Of a stretch of 64,000 nt of DNA, positions 26,966-35,764 are shown piece after piece (position 1 is the stretch's first letter; every line of letters begins with the position of its first letter). Made by a program: the position numbers and the translations under genes. The notes under the pieces were generated by a model. The model was given only the letters and a program-made list of their open reading frames with translations. It made no database searches and had not been told where the DNA came from. Origin of the DNA: JAEUJM01 sp041918615 (lineage in GTDB: Bacteria; Actinomycetota; Acidimicrobiia; Acidimicrobiales; DATDAH01); assembly GCA_041918615.1 (NCBI GenBank), contig JAYRVH010000025.1:124001-188000 (forward strand), given 5' to 3'.

Positions 26966-28138
26966 ATGACCGCCGTCACCGATCGTCAGCAGCTGGCCTA
27001 CATCGCAGGGCAGGCGGCCGACTCGCGCGTCAACGTCGAGCTCGAGACCGAGGGCATGACCCTCAACATGGGCCCGCAGCATCCCGCCACCCACGGAACG
27101 TTGCGCATCATCGCCAAGCTCGACGGCGAGCAGGTCATCTCGGCCGAGCCGGTCATGGGCTACATGCACCGCGGCTACGAGAAGCTCACCGAGGTCCGGA
27201 CCTATCCCCAGGTCACCACCCTCGTCAACCGCATCGACTGGCTGGGAAGCTTCGCCAACGAGGTGCCGTTCATCCTCGCCGCCGAGAAGCTCATGGAGGT
27301 CGAGGCGCCGCCGCGCGCCCAGTGGATCCGAACCGTCCTCTTCGAGCTCAGCCGCATCGCCAACGTCATGTTGTTCCTCGGCGACATGGGCGTGCAGCTC
27401 GGTGCGCTGACCCCCGTGTTCTTCGCCTTCCGCGACCGCGAGCACGTGCTCAACCAGATCGAGGCCGTCACCGGTGGCCGCTTCCACCCCAACTTCGACC
27501 GTATCGGTGGCCTGAAGGACGACCTGCCGAAGGGCTGGATCACCGAGACCAAGGCGGCCATGGACAAGGTGCGCACGTTCTGTGACGAGATGGAGGACCT
27601 CCTCCTCGGCAACGAGATCTTCGACGCGCGCACTCGCGGAATCGGCGTCATTCCCGGGGAGGTGGCCCTTGGGTACGGCATGTCGGGCTCGAACCTGCGC
27701 GCGAGCGGTGTCGACTGGGACCTCCGCCGCGACCTGCCCGTGGGCCTCGCCTGGAACGAGGTCGACTGGAAGGTCTGGACCCACCCGGACGGCGACTCGT
27801 TCGCCCGGTACTGGGTGCGTCTGCAGGAGACCCGAGAGGCGGCCCACATCGTCGACCAGTTGCTCGACGGCATCCCGTCAGGCCCGATCATGGCGAAGGT
27901 GCCCCGCATCATCAAGGTCCCGGCGGGCGAGGCCTACGTGGCCACCGAGAACCCGCTCGGCCAGATGGGCTACTACGTGGTGAGCAAGGGCGACCTCGTG
28001 CCGTTCCGGGTGAAGATCCGCTCGGCGTCGTTCAACAACATCTCCATCGTCCCGTGGGTGATGAAGGGCGTCTACGTGCCCGATGTCATCACCATCCTCG
28101 CCAGCCTCTACTTCATCCTCGGGGACATAGACCGGTGA
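26966..28138 (+). CDS. nuoD: Complex I subunit D, second operon
   Basis: 390 residues from ATG at 26966 (ATGGCATGACC; the earlier ATG at 26961 is out of frame). GPQHPATHG with His39 and His43 is intact. The position equivalent to the quinone-binding Tyr (RMDY in the first-operon copy) is Trp92 (NRIDWLG, codon TGG at 27239). Arg69 (YMHRGYEK) is at the site that is methylated in mammalian NDUFS2 and is Thr96 in the other copy. The C-terminus is FILGDIDR. No long N-terminal extension. Confidence 0.94.
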   Translation: MTAVTDRQQLAYIAGQAADSRVNVELETEGMTLNMGPQHPATHGTLRIIAKLDGEQVISAEPVMGYMHRGYEKLTEVRTYPQVTTLVNRIDWLGSFANEVPFILAAEKLMEVEAPPRAQWIRTVLFELSRIANVMLFLGDMGVQLGALTPVFFAFRDREHVLNQIEAVTGGRFHPNFDRIGGLKDDLPKGWITETKAAMDKVRTFCDEMEDLLLGNEIFDARTRGIGVIPGEVALGYGMSGSNLRASGVDWDLRRDLPVGLAWNEVDWKVWTHPDGDSFARYWVRLQETREAAHIVDQLLDGIPSGPIMAKVPRIIKVPAGEAYVATENPLGQMGYYVVSKGDLVPFRVKIRSASFNNISIVPWVMKGVYVPDVITILASLYFILGDIDR

Positions 28139-29172
28139 CCGCGACCGCGTTGGCGATCGATCTCGCCTACTGGCAGGTGACCACCATCAAGGTCGTCATC
28201 GTGCTCGCGTTCATCCCGTTGTCGGCCCTCATACTCGGCTACGTCTTCCTGATGAAGATGATGAGCCACATGCAGAGCCGGCTCGGCCCCATGGAGGCCG
28301 GCCCGCACGGTGTGCTCCAGCTCGTCGCCGACGGCGTGAAGTTCATCCAGAAGGAGGACATCTTCCCCGACAAGGCCGACCGGTGGGTCTTCGCCATGGC
28401 CCCGCTGGTGGTGGTGCTGTCCACCTTCTTGATCTTCGTGGTGGTGCCTGCGGGCCCCGACCTGTTCGTCGAGAACCTCGACGTGGGCATCTTCTTCGCG
28501 CTCGCGGTCTCGTCGCTGTCGGTGATCGGCATCTTGATGGCGGGCTGGGCGTCGGCCAACAAGTACTCGCTGCTCGGTGGCCTGCGCGCCGCGGGCCAGC
28601 TGATCGCCTACGAGCTGCCCCTCGTGCTCGCCGTGGTCGGCGTCGTCATCCAGGCCGGCACGCTCAGCCTCCAGGGCATCGTGGCGGCGCAGGCCAACGG
28701 CGCCATGTTCGGGTTCGACTTCATCGGGAACCCCTTCATCATCACCCAGTTCGTGGGCTTCGCCGTCTTCCTCGTCGCCGTCCAGGCCGAGCTCACCCAG
28801 ACGCCGTTCGACATGCCGGTGGCCGAGTCCGAGATCGTCGGCGGGTACCAGGTGGAGTACACGGGCTTCCGGTTCCTGTTCTTCTTCATCGGCGAGTTCG
28901 GCACCGCCTTCGCCTTCGCCGCCATCGCCGCCACCCTGTTCCTCGGGGGCTGGTGGCTGCCCGGCATGGACCTGAACAGCAATGCGCTCAACGTGATCGG
29001 CCCGCTCGTCCTGTTCGCCAAGGTGATGGTGGTGTCGTTCTTCATCTTCTGGTTCCGCTTCACCTTCCCGCGGTTCCGGGAGGACCAGCTCCAGCGGTTC
29101 GCGTGGACGGTGCTGATCCCGATCTCGCTGCTCAACATCCTCGTCACCGGCGTCCTCAAGGTGGTGCTGTAG
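28135..29172 (+). CDS. nuoH: Complex I subunit H, second operon
   Basis: 345 residues, GTG overlapping the nuoD stop. Eight-helix NuoH with LTQTPFDMPVAESEIVGGY. The normally near-invariant ERK of helix 1 is Leu39-Met40-Lys41 and GPNR is GPME (52-54), whereas Q47, R49 and AGP are retained. The quinone entrance thus differs from the copy at 11828. Followed two bases later by nuoI. Confidence 0.93.
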   Translation: MTATALAIDLAYWQVTTIKVVIVLAFIPLSALILGYVFLMKMMSHMQSRLGPMEAGPHGVLQLVADGVKFIQKEDIFPDKADRWVFAMAPLVVVLSTFLIFVVVPAGPDLFVENLDVGIFFALAVSSLSVIGILMAGWASANKYSLLGGLRAAGQLIAYELPLVLAVVGVVIQAGTLSLQGIVAAQANGAMFGFDFIGNPFIITQFVGFAVFLVAVQAELTQTPFDMPVAESEIVGGYQVEYTGFRFLFFFIGEFGTAFAFAAIAATLFLGGWWLPGMDLNSNALNVIGPLVLFAKVMVVSFFIFWFRFTFPRFREDQLQRFAWTVLIPISLLNILVTGVLKVVL

Positions 29173-29174
29173 CG

Positions 29175-29663
29175 ATGCCCCAGATCCCCGGACTCGTCAA
29201 AGGCCTCGGCGTCACGCTGCGCACGATGCTCAAGCCGGCCGTCACCGTGCAGTACCCGCACGTCAAGGAAGAGCCTGCGCCGCGTGCCCGGGGCGTCATC
29301 GCCCTCAAAGAGGACAACTGCACGGTCTGCATGCTGTGTGCCCGTGAGTGCCCCGACTGGTGCATCTACATCGAGGGCCACAAGTACCTGGCGCCGCCGC
29401 GTCGCGAGGGCGGAAGCCCTCGCCAGAAGAACGCCCTCGACCGTTTCGACATCGACTACGCGCTCTGCATGTACTGCGGTATCTGCGTCGAGGTCTGCCC
29501 GTTCGACGCCCTGTTCTGGAGCCCCGAGTACGAGTACTCCGAGCCGCGCCTCGCCGACCTGCTCCACGACAAGGAGCGCCTCGGCGAGTGGATGGAGACC
29601 GTGCCCGACCGCGAGGCCTACGAGGCCGGCTCCGAGCAAAAAGTGAAGAAGATCCCGCGGTGA
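29175..29663 (+). CDS. nuoI: Complex I subunit I, second operon
   Basis: 162 residues from ATG at 29175. Two ferredoxin motifs CTVCMLCARECPDWC and CMYCGICVEVCP. A basic insert (PPRREGGSPRQKNALDRF) lies between them. With no NuoEFG in this operon, NuoI or NuoB/C/D would be the point at which an external donor, possibly a ferredoxin, delivers electrons. Followed by the nuoI/J junction module. Confidence 0.93.
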   Translation: MPQIPGLVKGLGVTLRTMLKPAVTVQYPHVKEEPAPRARGVIALKEDNCTVCMLCARECPDWCIYIEGHKYLAPPRREGGSPRQKNALDRFDIDYALCMYCGICVEVCPFDALFWSPEYEYSEPRLADLLHDKERLGEWMETVPDREAYEAGSEQKVKKIPR

Positions 29664-29669
29664 GGCAGT

Positions 29670-29726
29670 CCGAGCGGCCCGTCGGAGCGGGAAGCACGCG
29701 GCCCGAGCGGCCCGTCGGAGCGGGAA
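29670..29726 (+). repeat. Junction module nuoI/nuoJ of the second operon, two copies
   Basis: CCGAGCGGCCCGTCGGAGCG, extended to GGGAA, occurs at 29670-29693 and 29703-29726, 33 bases apart. The second copy contains GCCCGAGCGGCCCG (29701-29714) and GGAGCGGGA (29717-29725), the same pair of sequences as at the nuoE/F and nuoJ/K junctions. The nuoJ GTG at 29740 is 14 bases further on. Confidence 0.85.
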
Positions 29727-29739
29727 AGAGGCGGTCCCG

Positions 29740-30252
29740 GTGATCGTCGCCGCCGACCTGCTGGTCGCCCAGAACATCGCCTTCGGGCTCATCGCCGCCG
29801 TCATCGTCGGCGCCGCCCTGCGGGTCGTCACCACCAAGAACGTGGTGCACGCGGCGCTCTACCTGGTGCTCGTGCTCGCCGGTGTGGGTGGCCTGTACTT
29901 CATCCTCGGCGCCGCCTTCGTGGGCACCACCCAGATCCTCGTCTACATCGGGGCCATCATCGTCCTGTTCCTGTTCGGCATCATGTTGACCCGCGCCCCC
30001 ATCGGCGACGACCAGGAGCTCGACAACGAGCAGCGATGGTTGGGCGGGCTCATCGCCGTGCTCCTGCTCGCCGTCCTCGGCTACTCGCTGCTCGACCGCT
30101 TCGAGGACAGTCGGCTACCGCTCGAGACCCTGTCGTCCACGGCGCAGCTGAGCGACGCGCTCTTCAGCACCTACCTGGTGCCGTTCGAGGTGGTCTCGGT
30201 ACTGTTGCTGGCCGCCCTGGTCGGCGCCATCGTCGTGGCCAGGAGGGACTGA
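29740..30252 (+). CDS. nuoJ: Complex I subunit J, second operon
   Basis: 170 residues, GTG start following the 33-bp repeats. Five helices with YIGAIIVLFLFGIMLTR on helix 3. The loop between helices 3 and 4 has a charged GDDQELDNEQR segment. Four bases separate it from nuoK. Confidence 0.92.
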   Translation: MIVAADLLVAQNIAFGLIAAVIVGAALRVVTTKNVVHAALYLVLVLAGVGGLYFILGAAFVGTTQILVYIGAIIVLFLFGIMLTRAPIGDDQELDNEQRWLGGLIAVLLLAVLGYSLLDRFEDSRLPLETLSSTAQLSDALFSTYLVPFEVVSVLLLAALVGAIVVARRD

Positions 30253-30256
30253 CACC

Positions 30257-30556
30257 GTGCTGCTCAACCAGTTCCTGCTGCTCGCCGCCGTGCTGTTCTG
30301 CATCGGCGTGTACGGCGTGATGGCCCGCCGCAATGCGGTGATGGTGCTCATGTCCATCGAGCTCATCCTCAACGCCGTCAACATCAACCTGGTGGCCTTC
30401 GGCGCCATGAACGACGACATCGGGGGCCAGGTCTTCGCCCTCTTCATCATCGCCGTGGCTGCCGCCGAGGTCGGTGTCGGCCTCGCCATCGTCCTACTCA
30501 TCTATCGCAACCGGGCGAGCATCGACCTTGACGACGTCGATCTCATGAAGGGCTGA
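30257..30556 (+). CDS. nuoK: Complex I subunit K, second operon
   Basis: 99 residues, GTG start. Three helices with both membrane glutamates (MSIELILNAVN and AAEVGVGLAIVL). Shorter spacing to nuoL (two bases) than in the first operon. Confidence 0.92.
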   Translation: MLLNQFLLLAAVLFCIGVYGVMARRNAVMVLMSIELILNAVNINLVAFGAMNDDIGGQVFALFIIAVAAAEVGVGLAIVLLIYRNRASIDLDDVDLMKG

Positions 30557-30558
30557 CC

Positions 30559-32634
30559 GTGTTCTTCCTCGACCACGCCTGGATCATCCCCGCCCTCCCG
30601 GCGGCCTCGTTCCTCGTCATCTTGTTCCTCGGCAAGCGCATGGCCCGCGGTGGCTCGCTGGTGGGGATCGCGGCAGTCGCGCTGTCGTGGGTCGCCGCCG
30701 TCGGCGTTCTCGTCCAGTGGATCAACCGGGTCACCACCGCCGGTGAGGGTGGTGAGCACGCGCTCGCGGCGCTCTTCGGCGCCGCGGGCGGTGAGGAGCA
30801 TGCCGTCGTGCTCCCCGTCATCCATTCCTTCACCTGGTGGCAGTCGGGCGGTGTCGCCTTCACCGCCGGCACCCTGGTGGACGGCCTCGCCGCCATCATG
30901 GTGTTCACCGTCACCTCCATCTCGTTGCTCGTGCACATCTACTCGAGCGAGTACGTGAAGGGCGACCGGCGCTTCACCCACTACTACGCATTCCTCAGCC
31001 TGTTCACCGCCTCGATGCTCATGTTGGTGATCAGCCAGAGCACCATCCAGCTGCTCACGAGTTGGGAGCTCGTGGGTGTCTGCTCTTTCGTGCTCATCGG
31101 CCACTGGTGGGAAGAGAAGGCGAACAGCGACGCCGCCCTCAAGGCCTTCATCACCAACCGCGTGGGCGATGTCGGCCTCATCATCGGCGTGATCATCCTG
31201 TTCTTCGGCGCCGGCAGCTTCGGCATCATCGACACCAACATCGCCGCCCTCGACGGCACCATGAGCCACCTGGTCATGCTCGTGGCCGCCCTCTGCCTGA
31301 TGGCGGCGGTCACCTCGAAGAGCGGCCAGTTCCCGTTGCACACCTGGTTGCCCGACGCGATGGCCGGACCCACGCCCGTGTCCGCGCTTATCCACGCCGC
31401 CACGATGGTCGTGGCCGGGGTGTTCCTCATCGCCCGCCTCTACCCGGTGTTCTTCGAGGGCCTGTCGATCGGCACCAGCGGCCTGAACTACATGGCCTTC
31501 ATCGGCGGGTTCACCGCCCTGATGGGGGCCTGCCTGGCCTTCGTGCAGCGCGACATCAAGAAGGTGCTGGCCTACTCCACCATCAGCCAGCTCGGGTACA
31601 TGGTGGCGGCCCTCGGCGTGGGCGCCTGGACGGCGGCGATCTTCCACCTCTTCACCCACGCCTTCTTCAAGGCATGCCTGTTCCTCGGTGCCGGCTCGGT
31701 GAGCCACGCCGTCCACCACTCCTTCGACATGAAGAAGGACATGGGGGGGCTCCGCAAGTACATGCCCACCACGTTCGTCACGTTCCTCATCGCCTCGATC
31801 GCGCTCGCGGGCATCCCGCCGTTGGCCGGCTTCTGGTCGAAGGACGAGATCCTTGCCGGCGCCCAGCAGGGCCAGGAGCAGCCCTACACGCTCATCCTGG
31901 TGTTCGGCGGGATCACCGCGTTGCTCACCGCCGCGTACATGACCCGGGTGATCTGGCTCACGTTCTTCGGCGAGTACCGGGGCCCTGGCACGCCCCACGA
32001 GTCACCGCCGGTCATGCTCTGGCCGCTGCGAATCCTCGCGGGCTTCGCCCTCTTCCTGGGAATCGTCAACCTGCCTGCGGCGATCGCCCCGGACAGCCTC
32101 GAGCTCAAATTCGAGGAGTGGATCGAGCCGCTCTACGGCTTCCCCGCCATCGACCATCCCGAGTTCTCGCTGCCCTTGGCGATCGCCTCGACCCTCATCG
32201 CCCTGTTGGGCATCACGCTCGCCTACCTCTACTACTTCAGGGACAAGGGACCGCACGGCCTCACCGAGCGCAGCCGGGCGGCCCACGCCGGCTACACGTT
32301 CCTCGAGAACAAGTACTACCTCGACGCGCTCTACACCGACGGTGTGGTGGCGGGCGTGAAAGGCCCGGTGGCCCGGGCGGCGTACTGGTTCAACCAGCAC
32401 GTGCTCGACGGCGTCGTGAACGGTGTGGCCACGGTGGCCCGCCTCCTCGCCGGTTTGCTGTACCGCTGGGTCGACCAGGGCGCCATCGACGGCGCCGTCA
32501 ACGCCTCGGGCCACACCGCCGAGGGGTCGGGCCAGCTTCTCCGTGGCATCCAGACCGGGAAGATCCGGGACTACGCCGCCCTGCTGTTCGGCGGCGTCGT
32601 CCTGATCGCCGGCATCTTCGTGATCATCGTTTAG
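30559..32634 (+). CDS. nuoL: Complex I subunit L, second operon
   Basis: 691 residues, GTG start. Distal antiporter-like subunit; Glu170 (TSWELVGVCSF) and Lys254 (SKSGQFPLHTWLPDAM) retained. It is 57 residues longer than the first-operon copy, mostly in a periplasmic loop near residue 60-90 and the C-terminal lateral helix region (residues 540-660). The 18 bases before nuoM include GGAG. Confidence 0.94.
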   Translation: MFFLDHAWIIPALPAASFLVILFLGKRMARGGSLVGIAAVALSWVAAVGVLVQWINRVTTAGEGGEHALAALFGAAGGEEHAVVLPVIHSFTWWQSGGVAFTAGTLVDGLAAIMVFTVTSISLLVHIYSSEYVKGDRRFTHYYAFLSLFTASMLMLVISQSTIQLLTSWELVGVCSFVLIGHWWEEKANSDAALKAFITNRVGDVGLIIGVIILFFGAGSFGIIDTNIAALDGTMSHLVMLVAALCLMAAVTSKSGQFPLHTWLPDAMAGPTPVSALIHAATMVVAGVFLIARLYPVFFEGLSIGTSGLNYMAFIGGFTALMGACLAFVQRDIKKVLAYSTISQLGYMVAALGVGAWTAAIFHLFTHAFFKACLFLGAGSVSHAVHHSFDMKKDMGGLRKYMPTTFVTFLIASIALAGIPPLAGFWSKDEILAGAQQGQEQPYTLILVFGGITALLTAAYMTRVIWLTFFGEYRGPGTPHESPPVMLWPLRILAGFALFLGIVNLPAAIAPDSLELKFEEWIEPLYGFPAIDHPEFSLPLAIASTLIALLGITLAYLYYFRDKGPHGLTERSRAAHAGYTFLENKYYLDALYTDGVVAGVKGPVARAAYWFNQHVLDGVVNGVATVARLLAGLLYRWVDQGAIDGAVNASGHTAEGSGQLLRGIQTGKIRDYAALLFGGVVLIAGIFVIIV

Positions 32635-32652
32635 GAGCTGAGGCACACCACC

Positions 32653-34179
32653 ATGGTCGACTTCCTCGATAGCTGGGGCCTGACCCTCGCCATCTTCCTC
32701 CCCCTCGTGGGGGCAGCCGTGATGCTGGCTGTCCCGCGGGCCCAGGAGGAGACGCACAAGATGATCGCCCTGGTCACGTCCCTGGCCACGGCAGCCATGG
32801 GCGTGCTGATCCTCGCGAACTTCGACTACGACGCCACAGGGACGCTTCAGTTCGTGGTCGACCGCCCGTGGATCGACGTGATCGACTCGCGTTACATCGT
32901 CGGTGTCGACGGCATCTCGCTGCCACTGCTGGCCCTCACGCTGCTGATCGTGCCGCTCTGCATCATCTACTCCTGGAACCACTTCCCGGAGCCGCGCAAC
33001 CCCAAGGCGTTCCTCATCCTCGTACTCATCCTCGAGACCGGGATGGTGGGAACCTTCTGCGCCCAGGACCTCATCTTGTTCTTCGTGTTCTTCGAGGTCG
33101 TGCTGCTGCCCATGTACTTCATGATCGGCGTCTGGGGCGGACCGAACCGCCAGTACGCCGCCATCAAGTTCTTCCTGTTCACCCTGTTCGGCTCGGCGCT
33201 GATGCTCGTGTCGTTCCTCGCGCTCTACTTCCTGCAGGGCAGCTTCTCGATCCCCGTCCTCGCCGAGCTCGGCGGCGCCGGCCTCGCCCGAACCACCGGC
33301 CTGCTCGTCTTCGGCGGCATGTTCCTCGGCTTCGGCATCAAGGTGCCGATGTTCCCGTTCCACACCTGGTTGCCCGACGCCCACACCGAGGCGCCGACGG
33401 TCGGTTCGGTGATCCTGGCCGCCGTCCTGCTGAAGCTCGGCACCTACGGCTTCATCCGCATCGCCATCCCGATCCTGCCCGACGCCGCCGCCGAATGGGC
33501 GCCGTGGATCGGCCTGCTGGCGGTGATCGGCATCATCTACGGCGCCTTGTGCTGCCTGGCCCAGACCGACATGAAGCGGCTGATCGCCTTCTCGTCGGTC
33601 GCCCACATGGGCTTCGTGATGCTCGGGATCGCCACCCTCACCGACTTCGGCTTCAACGCAGCCATCTTCGGCATGGTCGCCCACGGGCTGATCACCGGCA
33701 TGTTGTTCTTCCTCGCCGGTTCGACCAAGGACCGGTTCCACACCCTCGAGATCAAGCGCCTGGGTGGCCTGCTCGTGCAGGCGCCCCACATGGGCTGGAT
33801 CCTCGGGTTCAGCGTCATGGCTTCCCTCGGCCTTCCCGGCCTCGCCGGCTTCTGGGGCGAGTTCCCGGCCGTCCTCTCGGCCTACAACCCGGGCGCGGGA
33901 ATGTCCGAGGTCACCTTCCGGGTGTACATGGTGATCGCCGCGATCGGCACCGTGCTGGCTGCGGGCTACCTGCTCTGGCTCTACCAACGGGTCGCCTTCG
34001 GCACGCCCAAGGACGAGTTCGCGAACGACGCGATCCCCGATGCCAACCCGTTCGAGCTCGTGGCCTGGACGCCCATGCTGTTGTTGATCCTGGTGCTCGG
34101 CCTCTATCCCAACCTCATCTTCGAGGTGACCGACGGCGCCGTGACCAAGGCGCTCAGTGCCTTCGGAGCGGGTGGCTGA
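32653..34179 (+). CDS. nuoM: Complex I subunit M, second operon
   Basis: 508 residues, ATG start after GGAGCTGAGGCAC. Antiporter-like subunit with Glu148 (FFEVVLLPMYF) and Lys230 (GIKVPMFPFHTWLPD). Proton-translocation machinery is therefore complete, so the 11-subunit complex is expected to pump. Confidence 0.94.
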   Translation: MVDFLDSWGLTLAIFLPLVGAAVMLAVPRAQEETHKMIALVTSLATAAMGVLILANFDYDATGTLQFVVDRPWIDVIDSRYIVGVDGISLPLLALTLLIVPLCIIYSWNHFPEPRNPKAFLILVLILETGMVGTFCAQDLILFFVFFEVVLLPMYFMIGVWGGPNRQYAAIKFFLFTLFGSALMLVSFLALYFLQGSFSIPVLAELGGAGLARTTGLLVFGGMFLGFGIKVPMFPFHTWLPDAHTEAPTVGSVILAAVLLKLGTYGFIRIAIPILPDAAAEWAPWIGLLAVIGIIYGALCCLAQTDMKRLIAFSSVAHMGFVMLGIATLTDFGFNAAIFGMVAHGLITGMLFFLAGSTKDRFHTLEIKRLGGLLVQAPHMGWILGFSVMASLGLPGLAGFWGEFPAVLSAYNPGAGMSEVTFRVYMVIAAIGTVLAAGYLLWLYQRVAFGTPKDEFANDAIPDANPFELVAWTPMLLLILVLGLYPNLIFEVTDGAVTKALSAFGAGG

Positions 34180-34183
34180 GCGC

Positions 34184-35686
34184 GTGACCGCCCTGCTCGT
34201 GGCCCAGGTCGACGGCTTCGTCGCGCCCTCGCTCGACTTCCACGCGCTCGCGCCTGCGTTCGTCCTGGTGGGCACCCTGGTGGCGCTGCTCCTCGTCGAC
34301 CTGTTCACCGAGGAGGACGGCAAGTGGGCGCTGTCGTCCCTGGCGGGCATCGGCCTGCTGGTGGCGCTCGTCCCGGTGCTCACCCTGGCCATCGACGGGG
34401 GCGACCGCATCATGTTCGGCGGGGCGTATGCCGTCGACGACTTCGCCCTGGTGTTCACGGCGCTGTTCCTGGTCAGCGGCTACCTCGTGGTGCTGCTGTC
34501 GACCAACTACGTGGCCGAAGGCGACTACTACGAGGGTGAGTACTACTTCCTGCTCGTGTCGTCGCTGCTCGGCATGGTCGTGATGGCCTCGGCCCGCGAT
34601 CTGATCACCATGTTCGTGGCCCTCGAGTTGCTGTCCATTCCCGCCTACCTGCTCGCCGGCTGGCGCAAGCGCGACGTCAAGGGCAACGAGGCCAGCATCA
34701 AGTACTACCTGATGGGCGTGTTCGCCTCGGCGGTGATGCTCTACGGCATGTCGCTGCTCTACGGCCTCACGGGGTCGACGCTCATCGTCGAGATCGGTGC
34801 CAGCATCAGCGAGGCCGCCAGTTCGGTGCCGGTGATCACCCTCGCCATCATCCTCACGCTCATCGGCTTCGCCTTCAAGGTGTCGGCGGTGCCGTTCCAC
34901 ACCTGGGCGCCGGACACCTACGAGGGCGCGCCTACACCGGTCACGGCCTTCCTCGCCGTGGCCTCCAAGGCCGCCGGGTTCGTGGCGCTGCTGATCCTGG
35001 TCTTCGTGGGCTTCCAGGGACGCGGCGACGTGTACCAGTGGTTCTTCGTGCTGCTGTCCGTGCTGACCATGACGGTGGGCAACCTGATCGCCCTGCGCCA
35101 GACCAACATCGTCCGCATGCTCGCCTACTCGGGAATCGCCCAGGCGGGGTACATGCTCGCACCGCTCGCCACGCCGGGTTCGAGCACGGCGGCCTTGACC
35201 GCGGTCATCGTCTACCTGGTGGTGTACGCAGCGATGAACCTGGGGGCGTTCGCCGTGGTGATCGCGGTGGCCCGCAAGACGCGCTCGGCCGAGATCTCGT
35301 CGTTCGGCGGCCTCTTCGAGTACGCGCCGGGCCTCGCGGTCACCATGACCGTCTTCCTCTTCTCCCTGGCCGGCATCCCACCGCTCGGCGGGTGGATCGC
35401 CAAGTTCTTCGTGTTCCGCGCCGTGCTCGACGGTTCGACCCGAACCGGCGTGCTGCTGGCCGTGATCATCGCCGTGAACTCGGTGATCGCGCTCTTCTAC
35501 TACGCGAACGTCGCGCGGGTGATGTGGATGCAACCGGTGCCCGACGACGATCGCACCCCCATCAAGGTGCCGGTGTCGCTCACCGCGGCCATCGCCATCA
35601 CCGTGGTTGCCACCATCGTGATGGGTGTCATCCCCGGCGTGGTCGCCCACTTCGGCGACGTCGCCACCCTCGCCTCCGGCGGCTAG
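34184..35686 (+). CDS. nuoN: Complex I subunit N, second operon
   Basis: 500 residues if started at GTG 34184, four bases after the nuoM stop; a start at 34157 would add nine residues inside nuoM. Glu148 (FVALELLSIPAYLL) and FKVSAVPFHTWAPD are in place. Last gene of the second operon; downstream is a 78-base spacer with a 12-base palindrome GGTGGTACCACC at 35707. Confidence 0.92.
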   Translation: MTALLVAQVDGFVAPSLDFHALAPAFVLVGTLVALLLVDLFTEEDGKWALSSLAGIGLLVALVPVLTLAIDGGDRIMFGGAYAVDDFALVFTALFLVSGYLVVLLSTNYVAEGDYYEGEYYFLLVSSLLGMVVMASARDLITMFVALELLSIPAYLLAGWRKRDVKGNEASIKYYLMGVFASAVMLYGMSLLYGLTGSTLIVEIGASISEAASSVPVITLAIILTLIGFAFKVSAVPFHTWAPDTYEGAPTPVTAFLAVASKAAGFVALLILVFVGFQGRGDVYQWFFVLLSVLTMTVGNLIALRQTNIVRMLAYSGIAQAGYMLAPLATPGSSTAALTAVIVYLVVYAAMNLGAFAVVIAVARKTRSAEISSFGGLFEYAPGLAVTMTVFLFSLAGIPPLGGWIAKFFVFRAVLDGSTRTGVLLAVIIAVNSVIALFYYANVARVMWMQPVPDDDRTPIKVPVSLTAAIAITVVATIVMGVIPGVVAHFGDVATLASGG

Positions 35687-35764
35687 CGGCGGGCGACCCA
35701 GGGTGGGTGGTACCACCGCCGGGGGTGTGGGTGACTCCCTTGTCGGCGGTGAGAGCCTGAACCG

